A stretch of 42,135 nucleotides of DNA from Eubacteriales bacterium. Lineage in GTDB: Bacteria; Bacillota; Clostridia; Lachnospirales; Lachnospiraceae. The position numbers were made by a program, and so were the translations under genes. The stretch lies in the NCBI GenBank assembly GCA_030527665.1, contig JAUNAK010000018.1, forward strand, positions 1 through 42,135, given 5' to 3'. The stretch's first letter is position 1, and every line of letters begins with the position of its first letter. This document shows positions 17,698-26,617 of this stretch, piece after piece. The notes beneath the pieces were generated by a model. The model saw only the letters and a program-made list of their open reading frames with translations. It did no database searches and was not told the DNA's origin.

Positions 17698-17734
17698 TGA
17701 CGCAGATCTGCCGTTCTACTGCAGACCTGCGTCA
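17698..17734 (-). promoter_or_regulatory. 14-bp hairpin in the rnc leader
   Basis: In minus-strand RNA, 17734-17721 pairs with 17711-17698 over 14 base pairs, including one G.U that would be A-C in the plus strand, around a 9-base loop. No U-run follows, so it is not a terminator. It ends 42 bases before the rnc start and may be a site where RNase III cuts its own message. Confidence 0.6.
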
Positions 17735-17824
17735 AAGATTCAATCTGCTTATTGCTTCCGGATTTTGTTTTAAAACGCGGATTCCCCGGATGTATTCACA
17801 TACCGTACTGCGGGTTCATCCTAA

Positions 17825-17862
17825 GAAAGGCTGCCCCGGTAATTAACCGCAGGCAGCCTTTC
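17825..17862 (-). terminator. Hairpin after acpP, probable weak terminator
   Basis: Perfect 11-bp arms GAAAGGCTGCC at 17825-17835 and their complement at 17852-17862, with a smaller CGGT/ACCG stem in the loop. On the minus strand the stem ends in CCTTTCTT, a short U-rich tract. It lies four bases after the acpP stop. Confidence 0.6.
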
Positions 17863-17866
17863 AGAG

Positions 17867-18097
17867 TTATCTCTGTAACCGATCGATCATTGCTACAGCA
17901 TCACCGACAGTCTTCAATGTTCTAAGATCTTCACCGGCGAATCTGATATGAAATTCCTCTTCAGCCATAGAGACGATCTGTAACAGATCCAGCGAATCCG
18001 CTCCCAGATCCCTGGCAAAGGATGTCTGTTCCGAAACTTCACGCACATCTACATGTAGAACTGCTGCAATGATCTGCTGTAGCTTTTCCAGTACCAT
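17867..18097 (-). CDS. acpP: Acyl carrier protein
   Basis: A 76-residue acidic helical protein carrying fatty acyl chains on a phosphopantetheine arm. The attachment serine is Ser35 in DLGADSLDLLQIV. The ATG chosen follows GAGAGG by eight bases; the open frame extends five codons upstream to a GTG without support. It follows plsX by 21 bases, the classical plsX-acpP arrangement in which PlsX uses acyl-ACP. A second, diverged carrier protein is encoded at 35.5 kb; this one, by position, is the housekeeping copy. Confidence 0.96.
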   Translation of the reverse strand: MVLEKLQQIIAAVLHVDVREVSEQTSFARDLGADSLDLLQIVSMAEEEFHIRFAGEDLRTLKTVGDAVAMIDRLQR

Positions 18098-18118
18098 TTT
18101 GATACCTCTCACTTTCGG

Positions 18119-19159
18119 TTATTCTTTATCTGCGGCAGCTTCTTTCTCCGCCGACTGTTTTGCAAGAAACTCCTGAATCTTTCCATTCACGTCTTCTTCC
18201 TTAAACTGAATACACTGAAGGATCGTATTCCGGAATTCATTGGCTTTGGAACTTCCGTGTGTTTTAACAACAAGCCCCTTTAATCCCAGCAGCGGAGCAC
18301 CGCCGTAACTGGAACTGTCAAACTTCTTCAATGTGGATTTGAGTGCAGGCTTGATCAGCAGCGCACCAACCTTGGAACGGGTCGAACTCATCAATGCATC
18401 TTTGATTGCATGGAGAAGTGTCTTGCCGACTCCCTCATACATTTTCAGTATCACATTTCCCACAAACGCTTCCGTTACATAAACATCAGCTGCACCTGCG
18501 GAAATATCACGCGCCTCCACATTACCGATAAAGTTGATATCCGGACATGCCTGCAGCAGCGGAAACGTCTCCTTGCACAGTGCATTTCCCTTCTCTTCTT
18601 CGGTACCGATATTCACCAGCCCGACTCTGGGATTCTCGATTCCCATAATACTCTTCATATAGATAGAGCCGAGCACGGCAAACTGAACCAGATGGGACGG
18701 TCTGGCATCTACATTTGCTCCGCAGTCGATCAGCAGGGATACCCCTTTAGCTGTCGGAATCAACGGTGCCAGAGGCGCACGCTGAATGCCGCGGATCTTT
18801 TTGACGATTCCCTGACCGCCAACCAGTACAGCACCGGTACTTCCGGATGATACAAATGCATCCGCTTCTCCCTTATGCACCAGATTCAATCCAACAACAA
18901 GGGAGGAATCCCTCTTGCTCTGAATCGCTTTTACCGGCGGTTCTCCTGTTTCGATCACCTGCGTGGTCGGCACGATCTCCAGCCGTTCCGCAGGATAGGA
19001 ATACTTTTCCAGTTCTTTTTCAATTGCAGCTGCATCACCGGTGAGAATAACCTTGATCCGATCACTCTCTGCCAGTGCATCCACTGCTCCTTTTACCGGT
19101 TCTGCCGGTGCGTAGTCTCCGCCCATGGCATCCACTACGATTCTAGTCAGTTCACTCAT
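18119..19159 (-). CDS. plsX: Phosphate acyltransferase PlsX
   Basis: A 346-residue peripheral membrane enzyme that turns acyl-ACP into acyl-phosphate for phospholipid synthesis with PlsY. Family signatures: RIVVDAMGGDYAPAEPVKGA at the N-terminus, FVSSGSTGAVLVGG around residue 95, and YGGAPLLGLKGLVVKTHGSS near residue 290. The start follows AAGAAGG. The C-terminal tail is Lys/Glu-rich. The gene usually follows rpmF directly; here an Ig-like lipoprotein gene lies between and stops 25 bases before plsX, so plsX is probably transcribed from the lipoprotein promoter. Confidence 0.97.
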   Translation of the reverse strand: MSELTRIVVDAMGGDYAPAEPVKGAVDALAESDRIKVILTGDAAAIEKELEKYSYPAERLEIVPTTQVIETGEPPVKAIQSKRDSSLVVGLNLVHKGEADAFVSSGSTGAVLVGGQGIVKKIRGIQRAPLAPLIPTAKGVSLLIDCGANVDARPSHLVQFAVLGSIYMKSIMGIENPRVGLVNIGTEEEKGNALCKETFPLLQACPDINFIGNVEARDISAGAADVYVTEAFVGNVILKMYEGVGKTLLHAIKDALMSSTRSKVGALLIKPALKSTLKKFDSSSYGGAPLLGLKGLVVKTHGSSKANEFRNTILQCIQFKEEDVNGKIQEFLAKQSAEKEAAADKE

Positions 19160-19184
19160 TGCTAACCTTCTTAACTTCCTTTAA

Positions 19185-20027
19185 TCAATATGTTTCATCC
19201 GGAATTCCGTCACCATCTTCATCAACAAAATCCGCTGCTGTCTCCTCTGTGGTTTCAGTAGTTTCCGTATTCTCTGTACTCTCCTCCGGCTGTTCGGAAG
19301 ATGCAGAAACAGCTTTGATTTCTTCCGGTGTCGGAGTTGCCTCCGGTGTCGGCTCCGAAGCAGCAATTACCTGACCGGTCGTTACATCAATATATCCACC
19401 GGTTGCCGGATCGATTGCAAATCCGGTCTCGTTGAATGTGTAATTTTTACCATCGATCTCCATGGAAAGGTTGGACGGATAGGAACCGTCCTTACGGGAC
19501 AGATACTGGAAGCCTTTGTTATCGGCATTCTGCTGCCAGTACATATCAGCCCATACGACCACTTCCTGTGTATCACTGGTTGCTTCATTAATAGTCTCAC
19601 CGTGATCATTGATCGCAACTACATAATAATAGGTCTTGCCGCCCTCAGAGGTATTCGGCATATAGCTGGGGGCCGTCGCTCCCTGGATGGGCGTACCGCC
19701 GCCATTGGAATTCACATTGTTGCTGTACCACTGATAGGTAACCGCGCCCCCGTCTGCAACGGTTGCACTGACGGTCAATGTGATGCTTCCATTCATGACC
19801 ACAGAAACACTGCCGCTGAGATTTGTTGCGAATTCCGGAACAGACAGCGTATCATCAAAAGCCTTTGTAGCAACATTTACGCCCTCTGCATTCGAGGATG
19901 CAACAACCGTCTCCTTGTCTGTTTTGGTTACCTTGTCTGCAACCTTATTCATAAATGTGCAGCCGGAAAGCAAAAGTGACATGCTTAATCCGATTGCAAG
20001 AATTCCCGATACTCTTCTACCCTTCAT
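19185..20027 (-). CDS. Ig-like domain lipoprotein of unknown function
   Basis: A 280-residue exported lipoprotein. The N-terminus has a basic end, a hydrophobic stretch and a lipobox LLLSGC with Cys23 as the lipid anchor. Residues about 70-165 look like one immunoglobulin-type beta sandwich (LTVSATVADGGAVTYQWYSN, then GGKTYYYVVA), of the kind found in gut clostridial surface proteins. Residues 225-270 are a Pro/Thr/Glu-rich linker, and the C-terminus DEDGDGIPDETY resembles a single calcium-binding aspartate-rich repeat. It has a strong sigma-A promoter of its own and reads into plsX. I do not recognise a catalytic domain; a cell-surface binding or structural role is only a guess. Its place between rpmF and plsX is unusual. 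Confidence 0.85.
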   Translation of the reverse strand: MKGRRVSGILAIGLSMSLLLSGCTFMNKVADKVTKTDKETVVASSNAEGVNVATKAFDDTLSVPEFATNLSGSVSVVMNGSITLTVSATVADGGAVTYQWYSNNVNSNGGGTPIQGATAPSYMPNTSEGGKTYYYVVAINDHGETINEATSDTQEVVVWADMYWQQNADNKGFQYLSRKDGSYPSNLSMEIDGKNYTFNETGFAIDPATGGYIDVTTGQVIAASEPTPEATPTPEEIKAVSASSEQPEESTENTETTETTEETAADFVDEDGDGIPDETY

Positions 20028-20102
20028 ATGTAGTACCCCTTTTCTTAAAAATTACAATTGTATTTCTCAATTGTTAATATTATTTAATACATAGATAGAG
20101 CT

Positions 20103-20132
20103 ATTATAGCATGGCATGTAAAAAACTGTCAA
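20103..20132 (-). promoter_or_regulatory. Sigma-A promoter of the lipoprotein-plsX-acpP transcript
   Basis: Minus-strand TTGACA (20132-20127) and TATAAT (20108-20103) with an 18-base spacer, plus an extended -10 TG. Both hexamers match consensus exactly. It lies 76 bases before the lipoprotein start. Confidence 0.85.
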
Positions 20133-20277
20133 CACAGCCCGCTCCGGCCTGCTGCGGATCGATAACTTTACTTACGCATGCACCGCACAGGCATGGATCC
20201 GTAACAGACGTTTCTGCATTGACTTTTATCAATATTCAAGTTGAACACTGCAGAAGCGCCTCCTTATCCTGACACAG

Positions 20278-20306
20278 AAAAAGGGCTGTCGTTTTCACGA
20301 CAGCCC
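20278..20306 (-). terminator. Intrinsic terminator after rpmF
   Basis: A perfect 10-bp GGGCTGTCGT stem with a four-base loop, followed on the minus strand by T5. It begins 28 bases after the rpmF stop and separates rpmF from the lipoprotein-plsX transcript. Confidence 0.93.
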
Positions 20307-20333
20307 TCAGATCATCTTATTCCGATCACAGGA

Positions 20334-20513
20334 TTACTCAACATCGATAACCTGTTTCTTGTTGTATGTACCACAGTTTTTGCAAACTCTGTGAGGCATC
20401 ATAAGCTCACCACATTTGCTGCATTTTACCAGATTAACTGCAGACATTTTCCAGTTTGCTCTTCTCTGGTCTCTATGGGATTTAGATGATTTATTTTTTG
20501 GACAGATGGACAT
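20334..20513 (-). CDS. rpmF: 50S ribosomal protein L32
   Basis: A 59-residue ribosomal protein, missed as a long frame because of its size. It begins MSICPKNKSSKSHRDQRRAN and carries a zinc ribbon CSKCGELMMPHRVCKNCG, the four-cysteine form. The start follows a full GAGGAGG. It has its own consensus promoter and its own terminator. In relatives a DUF177 (YceD) gene usually sits between ackA and rpmF; only 161 non-coding bases are there in this genome. Confidence 0.97.
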   Translation of the reverse strand: MSICPKNKSSKSHRDQRRANWKMSAVNLVKCSKCGELMMPHRVCKNCGTYNKKQVIDVE

Positions 20514-20579
20514 TATAACACCTCCTCAAAATTCCTGATATTTAAAATAAACCGATGATTTCTCAATCGCACTTTTACG

Positions 20580-20608
20580 ATTATACACATGTGTCTTCTG
20601 TTTGTCAA
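20580..20608 (-). promoter_or_regulatory. Sigma-A promoter of rpmF
   Basis: Minus-strand TTGACA (20608-20603), 17-base spacer, TATAAT (20585-20580); both hexamers match consensus exactly. The -10 box is 67 bases before the rpmF start. Confidence 0.85.
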
Positions 20609-20674
20609 CAACCAGCCAAAGACTTTTTCATTTTTTTCGATTCGATCAGGAATAATGTCCTATGCAGCATTCAA

Positions 20675-21868
20675 TTATCCGAGAATAGCTACGGTATCAC
20701 GGCAGATCGCAAGCTCTTCATTTGTCGGGATTACGCATACGGAAACAGCGGAATCCTCGGTGGAGATCTTCATATTCTCGCCGCGAAGCTTATTCTTCTC
20801 TTCGTCGATCTTGATTCCCAGGAAGGTCAGACCGTCCAGAATGGATGTTCTAACTTCTGCGGAATTCTCACCGATACCTGCGGTAAATGCAATTGCATCT
20901 ACACCGTCCATAGCAGCTGCATAGGCACCGATGGTTGTTTTTACGCGGTATGCGAATACATCAAGAGCTACTGCTGCATCATGATTTCCGGATTCAGCAG
21001 CTGCTGCCAGATCACGGAAGTCACTGGACAGTCCTCGGGACAGTCCGAATACACCGGATTTCTTGTTCAGGATCTGTGTTACTGCTGCTGCATCCAGATC
21101 CAGTTTCTTGCCCAGGAAATCAACGATAGACGGATCGATATCACCGCAGCGTGTTCCCATTGCAAGACCTGCAAGCGGAGTGAGACCCATGGATGTATCT
21201 ACACATTTGCCGTTCTTAACAGCACTTACGGATGCACCGTTTCCAAGGTGGCATACGATGATCTTGGAGTTCTCCGGATCCAGTCCGAGGAATTTGGCAG
21301 TCTCTTTGGAAACAAAGCTGTGGCTTGTTCCGTGGAAGCCGTATTTACGGATTCCGAACTGCTCATAGTACTCGATCGGAAGCGGATACAGGTATGCTTC
21401 TTCCGGCATTGTCTGATGGAATGCGGTATCGAATACACCTACCATCGGTACGTTCGGCATCAGCTCCTGGCATACACGAATACCGATCAGGTTAGCCGGA
21501 TTATGCAGCGGTGCAAGATCGGAGCACTCTTCCAGAGCAGCGATCATAGCATCATCAACTTTTGCGGAAGAAGCGAATTTCTCTCCGCCGTGTACAACAC
21601 GATGTCCGATGGCATCGATCTCTTCCAGAGATGCAATTGCACCGGTCTTCTCATTCTTCAGAGCATCCAGAACCATCTGGATAGCCTCGGTATGCGTCGG
21701 CATCGGAGCCTCTGTGATCTCTTTGTCCAGTCCGGCTTTCTGATATACAAGACGTCCGTCGATACCGATTCTCTCACACAGACCTTTAGCAAGAACCGCT
21801 TCTGTCTCGGAATCGATCAGCTGGTATTTCAGAGAGGAACTTCCGCAGTTGATAATTAAAACTTTCAT
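20675..21868 (-). CDS. ackA: Acetate kinase
   Basis: A 397-residue enzyme of the ASKHA fold that makes ATP and acetate from acetyl-phosphate in fermentation. N-terminal VLIINCGSSSLKYQLID is the phosphate-binding loop; VVHGGEKF carries a conserved His, VFDTAFHQTMP the catalytic Asp, KYGFHGTSHSFV the active-site His, and CHLGNGASVSA and FTAGIGENSAEVR complete the site. It lies 46 bases after pta, forming the acetyl-CoA to acetate operon. No clear terminator follows; rpmF downstream has its own promoter. Confidence 0.98.
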   Translation of the reverse strand: MKVLIINCGSSSLKYQLIDSETEAVLAKGLCERIGIDGRLVYQKAGLDKEITEAPMPTHTEAIQMVLDALKNEKTGAIASLEEIDAIGHRVVHGGEKFASSAKVDDAMIAALEECSDLAPLHNPANLIGIRVCQELMPNVPMVGVFDTAFHQTMPEEAYLYPLPIEYYEQFGIRKYGFHGTSHSFVSKETAKFLGLDPENSKIIVCHLGNGASVSAVKNGKCVDTSMGLTPLAGLAMGTRCGDIDPSIVDFLGKKLDLDAAAVTQILNKKSGVFGLSRGLSSDFRDLAAAAESGNHDAAVALDVFAYRVKTTIGAYAAAMDGVDAIAFTAGIGENSAEVRTSILDGLTFLGIKIDEEKNKLRGENMKISTEDSAVSVCVIPTNEELAICRDTVAILG

Positions 21869-21914
21869 TGAAACAACCTCCGTACATTTTAAATAATGAG
21901 TGTTTTTATTATTA

Positions 21915-22904
21915 TTACTGAGCTTCTACTGCTGTCATTGCCACAACGCCGACGATATCATCTGCGAAGCATCCGCGGGACAGATCGTTAACCGGCATGG
22001 ACAGACCCTGCAGGATCGGACCGTATGCATTTGCCTTTGCAAGTCTCTGTGCGATCTTGTAACCGATATTTCCTGCCTCAAGGCTCGGGAATACCAGAGT
22101 GTTAGCCTCACCTGCAACCGGGCTTTCCGGAGCTTTCAGCTTGCCGACGTTAGCAACCAGGGCAGCATCAAACTGCAGTTCACCGTCGATCATGTACTGC
22201 GGGAATTTCTCCTGTGCTTTTGCGGTAGCTTCCTGTACCATTGTTACGTTGTCATGTTTTGCACTTCCCTTTGTGGAGAAAGAGAGCATAGCAACTTTTG
22301 CCGGAGCACCGATGTATTTCTCGAAAGATTCAGCAGAAAGTCCTGCGATCTCTGCCAGCTTATCTGCATCGAAATCCGGGTTAACCGCACAGTCAGCGAA
22401 CAGGAATTTTCCATCCTCACCGAATTCACAATCCGGAACCTCGATAATAAAGAAGCCGGATACAGATTTGATGCCCGGTTTTGTCTTCAGAAGCTGAAGA
22501 GCCGGACGAATGGTATTTCCTGTGGAATGGCATGCACCGGATACAACACCGTCTGCATCTCCGCATTTACACATCAGACATGCATAGTACATGTAGTCAT
22601 CCATCATCTGTGCTTCTGCCTTCTCCGGTGTCATACCTTTCTTGGCACGAAGTTCTACAAATTTATCGATATATTTCTGACGGTTCGGATCTTTGTACGG
22701 ATCTACTACAGCGATACCGGTCAGGTCAAAGCCCTCTCCGTTCTTTGCGATTTCTTCCGGTGTACCGATCAGAACGATATTTGCCAGTCCTTCAGCTACG
22801 CATTTTACAGCAGCCTCATAAGTACGAGCGTCCATGGACTCCGGTAAAACGATTGTCTTCTTGTCAGCTTTTGCTTTTTCCTTGATTACGTCAATAAATG
22901 CCAT
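21915..22904 (-). CDS. pta: Phosphate acetyltransferase
   Basis: A 329-residue single-domain enzyme converting acetyl-CoA and phosphate to acetyl-phosphate and CoA. The start MAFIDVIKEKAK lies behind AAAGGAG; the open frame reaches 25 codons further without a ribosome binding site. Family marks include IVLPESMDARTYEAA, GVVSGACHSTGNTIRPAL (substrate site), MLSFSTKGSAKHD and LVFPSLEAGNIGYKIAQRL. The length fits the short clostridial type, without the N-terminal regulatory domains of enterobacterial Pta. It is the first gene of the pta-ackA pair and is divergent from tmcAL. Confidence 0.97.
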   Translation of the reverse strand: MAFIDVIKEKAKADKKTIVLPESMDARTYEAAVKCVAEGLANIVLIGTPEEIAKNGEGFDLTGIAVVDPYKDPNRQKYIDKFVELRAKKGMTPEKAEAQMMDDYMYYACLMCKCGDADGVVSGACHSTGNTIRPALQLLKTKPGIKSVSGFFIIEVPDCEFGEDGKFLFADCAVNPDFDADKLAEIAGLSAESFEKYIGAPAKVAMLSFSTKGSAKHDNVTMVQEATAKAQEKFPQYMIDGELQFDAALVANVGKLKAPESPVAGEANTLVFPSLEAGNIGYKIAQRLAKANAYGPILQGLSMPVNDLSRGCFADDIVGVVAMTAVEAQ

Positions 22905-23133
22905 TTTTTTTGACTCCTTTCGTTCATGCATAAAAACGTGAATCTCACGGATGGATCCGCATGCGGTCCTGCAGCGCAAGAAACCTGCAGATAGTCCGGC
23001 TGAAGTAGATCAAAGCCATTCGACAGCTGCGAAGCGGCTTTTCACCCCTGCGATCCTCCGAAGATGTCATTTCCTCTTCCGCATCGTCTGACAAATATTG
23101 CAGAAGCCGAAATGACGCAGTATGCTGAGTATC

Positions 23134-23162
23134 AGTATATTACTATCGACACCTTCAAACAA
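23134..23162 (-). promoter_or_regulatory. Candidate promoter of pta-ackA
   Basis: Minus-strand TTGTTT (23162-23157), a 17-base spacer and TATACT (23139-23134). This gives a leader of about 220 bases before pta. Apart from this and the hairpin at 23197-23255, I see no gene or clear signal in the 426-base gap 22905-23330. Confidence 0.45.
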
Positions 23163-23196
23163 GGGTTTTGAAAAAAGTTCCTCAATAAATACTTTT

Positions 23197-23255
23197 GGGA
23201 CTGCGGCAGCCGGCATTCTTTCGCTGAACTGCATAATCCCGGTTGCCGCGGTCCC
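23197..23255 (+). other. 17-bp hairpin upstream of tmcAL
   Basis: Arms 23197-23213 and 23239-23255 pair over 17 positions with two G.U pairs in plus-strand RNA (A-C mismatches on the minus strand), with a 25-base loop. It is GC-rich, has no T-run, and lies 75 bases before tmcAL, probably in its leader. Confidence 0.5.
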
Positions 23256-23330
23256 GGAATTCCAGTAAAATCATAGAATGCCGGTAAACGAACCACCGGC
23301 AAATAGAAAAAGAATCCAAGGAGTGTACTC

Positions 23331-24593
23331 ATGCACATCATCGGTATTATTGCTGAATTTAATCCCTTTCACAACGGACATACCTACATGCTTGAAGAAG
23401 CACGCCGGAGATCCGGTGCGGATGCCGTGATCGTTGTTATGAGCGGCGATTTTGTACAGCGCGGAACCCCTGCCATCCTCAACAAATATACCCGTGCGGA
23501 AATGGCTCTGCGTTCCGGTGCCGATCTGATCCTGGAACTCCCTGTTGCAGCAGCTGCCGGAAGTGCCCAGCGTTTTGCAGAAGGAGCTGCTGCCCTTCTG
23601 GATGGTCTGGGAATCGTTGATGAACTCTGGTTCGGAAGTGAAGAGGGGCAGACTTCTCTTATGCAGAAAGCAGCCTCCTTTTTCTGTACGGAAGCCTCTG
23701 CAGCCTCGGATGCACGTGTGCCGCAGATTTATTCCGACTTTCGAACGCAGCTAAAAGAGCTTTTATCTTCAGGCATCTCCTATCCAGCTGCCCGCATGCA
23801 GGCTCTGATGGCCTGCTTTCCGGAAGATGCAGACAACCTCCGGCAGCTTCTCTCCTCTCCGAACAATATTCTTGGATTGGAATACTGTATCGCTCTTCAA
23901 AAAAGAAACAGTACGATCATCCCCCGCACGCTGCAGAGGAAGGGCGCCGGTTTTCATGAAGAAACACTCGAAGAAAAAAACTTCCTGAGCTCTGCCTCTG
24001 CGATTCGAAAAGTGCTTTGGTCATCCGAATCTTCCAGACTTCCGGATTCCATTCTTCCGCAGGTTCCGCCACACGCTGCCTCTGTTTTAAGTGACTGCGC
24101 AGAAAACGGTTTCGCCTTTCTGCAGGAAAATGATTTTTCCGACATGCTTATCTATCAGCTCTGGAAGGAAACGGCAGAATCTCTTTCCGGGTATCTCGAT
24201 GTATCTTCCGATCTTGCGGACAGGATTCTTCGTTTCCGCCCGGAATACAGAGATTTCTCCTCCTTTGCGGAGCTGCTGAAAAATAAAAGCATGACCCGAA
24301 GCCAGATCGATCGTGCACTGCTTCACATCCTTCTCGGAATCACCGGGGCTGATCTGGAACAGGCACTGCATCCGGCATATGCCCGTATCCTTGGTTTCCG
24401 CAAAGAGAAAGCAGAAATACTTTCTCACATAAAAAAAGCCGGCGGACTGCAGACAATGAGCGGTGCGGACTTTCTCAACAGTCCGGCTTACCGCCGCGAT
24501 CTGTTTGCGTCTACTCTGTATGAAACGGTACGGGCAAAAAAAGCAGGCTCCCCTTTTCTTCATGAATGCAGTCGCAGACTATTGCTCGTGTAA
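23331..24593 (+). CDS. tmcAL: tRNA(Met) cytidine acetate ligase
   Basis: A 420-residue protein of the YlbM (formerly DUF795) family. TmcAL forms N4-acetylcytidine at the wobble base of elongator tRNA-Met from acetate and ATP. The N-terminal nucleotidyltransferase fold shows GIIAEFNPFHNGHTYMLEEA (HxGH-type site), VVMSGDFVQRGTPAI and NKYTRAEMALRSGADLILEL. Later LSSPNNILGLEYC and SSASAIRKVL are also typical. The start lies behind AAGGAG. It uses acetate, the end product of the divergently encoded pta-ackA pair, and this pairing is common in clostridia. A bidirectional terminator closes the gene. Confidence 0.96.
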   Translation: MHIIGIIAEFNPFHNGHTYMLEEARRRSGADAVIVVMSGDFVQRGTPAILNKYTRAEMALRSGADLILELPVAAAAGSAQRFAEGAAALLDGLGIVDELWFGSEEGQTSLMQKAASFFCTEASAASDARVPQIYSDFRTQLKELLSSGISYPAARMQALMACFPEDADNLRQLLSSPNNILGLEYCIALQKRNSTIIPRTLQRKGAGFHEETLEEKNFLSSASAIRKVLWSSESSRLPDSILPQVPPHAASVLSDCAENGFAFLQENDFSDMLIYQLWKETAESLSGYLDVSSDLADRILRFRPEYRDFSSFAELLKNKSMTRSQIDRALLHILLGITGADLEQALHPAYARILGFRKEKAEILSHIKKAGGLQTMSGADFLNSPAYRRDLFASTLYETVRAKKAGSPFLHECSRRLLLV

Positions 24594-24625
24594 GCACGCA
24601 GCACGAAACAGATACCCATACAGCA

Positions 24626-24671
24626 AAAACCGGAAATCCGAGAAGAACTCAGATTTCCGGTTTTCTTTTTT
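24626..24671. terminator. Bidirectional terminator between tmcAL and the UPF0210 gene
   Basis: Perfect 13-bp arms (AAAACCGGAAATC at 24626-24638 and complement at 24652-24664) with T-runs on both outer sides: plus strand TTTTCTTTTTT, minus strand TTTTT. It serves both convergent genes. Confidence 0.9.
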
Positions 24672-24764
24672 ATTACAATTTACGTTTTTATCCGATTCCC
24701 TTCTATTCGGGAATCCCCGCCTATTCAAAGGCAGGCTTCGATCTGCCTTGTGAAGGTAATCGTA

Positions 24765-26129
24765 TCAGTTCTTGAATGAGTGTACCGGTGCCGGAATTCT
24801 TCCGGTCCGGTTAATGAACGCATCACAGCTGAACGTATTTACCGGCATGATCGGAGCACTTCCGAGAAGTCCGCCGAACTCCAGTACATCGCCTACGCCT
24901 TTTCCGATTGCCGGGATCAGACGTACGGCTGTTGTCTTCTGGTTGATCATTCCGATTGCCATCTCATCGGCAATAATACCGGAGATTGTACTGCTCTTGG
25001 TATCTCCCGGAATGGCGATCATATCCAGACCTACGGAACATACACAGGTCATGGCCTCCAGTTTCTCCAGTGTCAGAGCACCTCGGTTAACCGCATTGAT
25101 CATACCCTGGTCCTCGGATACCGGAATGAAAGCACCGGACAGTCCGCCTACATAGGAAGATGCCATAACGCCGCCTTTTTTCACCTGATCGTTCAGCAGT
25201 GCAAGTGCCGCTGTTGTTCCCGGTGCACCGGTGGATTCCAGACCGATCTCCTCCAGAATATCGGAAACCGAATCGCCGACAGCCGGTGTGGGAGCCAGCG
25301 ACAGATCGATGATACCGAACGGAACGCCCAGTCTTCTGGAAGCTTCCTGCGCAACCAGCTGACCGACACGGGTGATCTTGAAGGCAGTCTTCTTTATCGT
25401 CTCGCAGAGAACCTCAAAGTTCTCACCGCGTACTTTGGAAAGGGCATGTTTAACTACACCCGGTCCGGATACGCCTACATTGATGATACAGTCAGCTTCC
25501 GTTACACCGTGGAAGGCGCCTGCCATGAACGGATTGTCATCCGGCGCATTGCAGAAGATCACCAGTTTCGCACATCCCAGACAGTCGTTCTCTCTGGTTG
25601 CTTCCGCTGTACTCTTTACGATCTCGCCCATCAGCTTCACCGCATCCATGTTGATACCGGTCTTGGTAGAGCCGACATTGATGGAACTGCATACGATCTC
25701 CGTGCGTGCCATTGCCATCGGAATGGAACGGATCAGAAGCTCATCGGCTTTTGTCATTCCCTTGGATACCAGTGCGGAATAGCCGCCGAGGAAGTTAACG
25801 CCAACCTCATGGGCTGCACGATCCAGTGTCTCGGCAATGGTTACAAAATCCTGCGGCGTTTTGCATGCGGCACCGCCGACCAGAGCGATCGGAGTAACGG
25901 AAATACGTTTATTAACGATCGGAATACCGAATTCGGATTCGATCTCCCGTCCTGTTTTTACCAGATTTCTGGCACAGGTCGTGATCTTGTCATAGATCTT
26001 CTGATTCAGCTTATCCAGATCAGAATCGATGCAGTCCAGAAGACTGATACCCATGGTAATGGTTCTGACATCCAGATTATCCTGCTGAATCATATTGTTG
26101 GTATCAATTGCCTCAAAAATATTAATCAT
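24765..26129 (-). CDS. UPF0210 (DUF711) family protein
   Basis: A 454-residue cytoplasmic protein of the UPF0210/PFL family. Its fold is related to pyruvate formate-lyase-like barrels but without the glycyl-radical motif. Recognisable parts are IRTITMG-like [15 protein letters not shown] near the start, [28 protein letters not shown], and [25 protein letters not shown] text near residue 390. No experimentally settled function is known to me. It follows the small ACT-domain gene by 20 bases, a pairing conserved in many Firmicutes and archaea, suggesting the ACT protein binds a small ligand that controls it. Length is standard. Confidence 0.92.
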   Translation of the reverse strand: MINIFEAIDTNNMIQQDNLDVRTITMGISLLDCIDSDLDKLNQKIYDKITTCARNLVKTGREIESEFGIPIVNKRISVTPIALVGGAACKTPQDFVTIAETLDRAAHEVGVNFLGGYSALVSKGMTKADELLIRSIPMAMARTEIVCSSINVGSTKTGINMDAVKLMGEIVKSTAEATRENDCLGCAKLVIFCNAPDDNPFMAGAFHGVTEADCIINVGVSGPGVVKHALSKVRGENFEVLCETIKKTAFKITRVGQLVAQEASRRLGVPFGIIDLSLAPTPAVGDSVSDILEEIGLESTGAPGTTAALALLNDQVKKGGVMASSYVGGLSGAFIPVSEDQGMINAVNRGALTLEKLEAMTCVCSVGLDMIAIPGDTKSSTISGIIADEMAIGMINQKTTAVRLIPAIGKGVGDVLEFGGLLGSAPIMPVNTFSCDAFINRTGRIPAPVHSFKN

Positions 26130-26149
26130 CTGTACTTTCCTTCCTGCAA

Positions 26150-26422
26150 TCAGATACGATGCATCATGTCAAAAATATCTTCTCTCTGACAGTTGATCTG
26201 TACACCGATCTTCTCTCCGACAGCTTTCAGATCTTCTGCAAGCTGTGCAGTGCTCTTAGCGGATTTCGCCGTATCGGTAATCATCATCATATGGAAATAT
26301 CCCTGCAGAATGGTCTGGGAGATATCCTCGATATTCACCTGATTCTCTGCAAGATAGTTGCAGACAGCTGCAATGATGCCTACCGTGTCTTTACCAGTTA
26401 CAGTAATAATTGTTTTTTTCAT
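26150..26422 (-). CDS. ACT-domain protein, UPF0237 family
   Basis: A 90-residue protein that is one ACT domain ([20 protein letters not shown] at the start), the fold that binds amino acids to regulate enzymes or transport. The ATG follows AAAAGGAG; the open frame goes 22 codons further upstream without support. It is directly followed by the UPF0210 gene, its usual partner. Confidence 0.92.
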   Translation of the reverse strand: MKKTIITVTGKDTVGIIAAVCNYLAENQVNIEDISQTILQGYFHMMMITDTAKSAKSTAQLAEDLKAVGEKIGVQINCQREDIFDMMHRI

Positions 26423-26498
26423 GGGTACTCCTTTTCTATGTGTAAAACTCATAGATGATCCGGATGCTTTGTGACCATCTAAATCCATAGTAAACGCA

Positions 26499-26527
26499 TT
26501 TATACCAGTCAGAGGCTGTCCTTTTCA
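26499..26527 (-). promoter_or_regulatory. Candidate promoter of the ACT-UPF0210 pair
   Basis: Minus-strand TGAAAA (26527-26522), a 17-base spacer and TATAAA (26504-26499) preceded by TGG, an extended -10. It is 77 bases before the ACT gene. Confidence 0.45.
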
Positions 26528-26617
26528 GCAGATGAGAACAGAAAAACTGCCTCGCAACGAAAGTGTCCTGCGGCATAGGATCTGAATCTTCGACTGTATC
26601 GGCCGCCTGTCTATCAT

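Noticed and set aside
20555..21859. 434-codon plus-strand frame
   Set aside because: Antisense shadow of ackA; the same holds for the long plus-strand frames opposite argH, smc, the UPF0210 gene, polA and ftsY.
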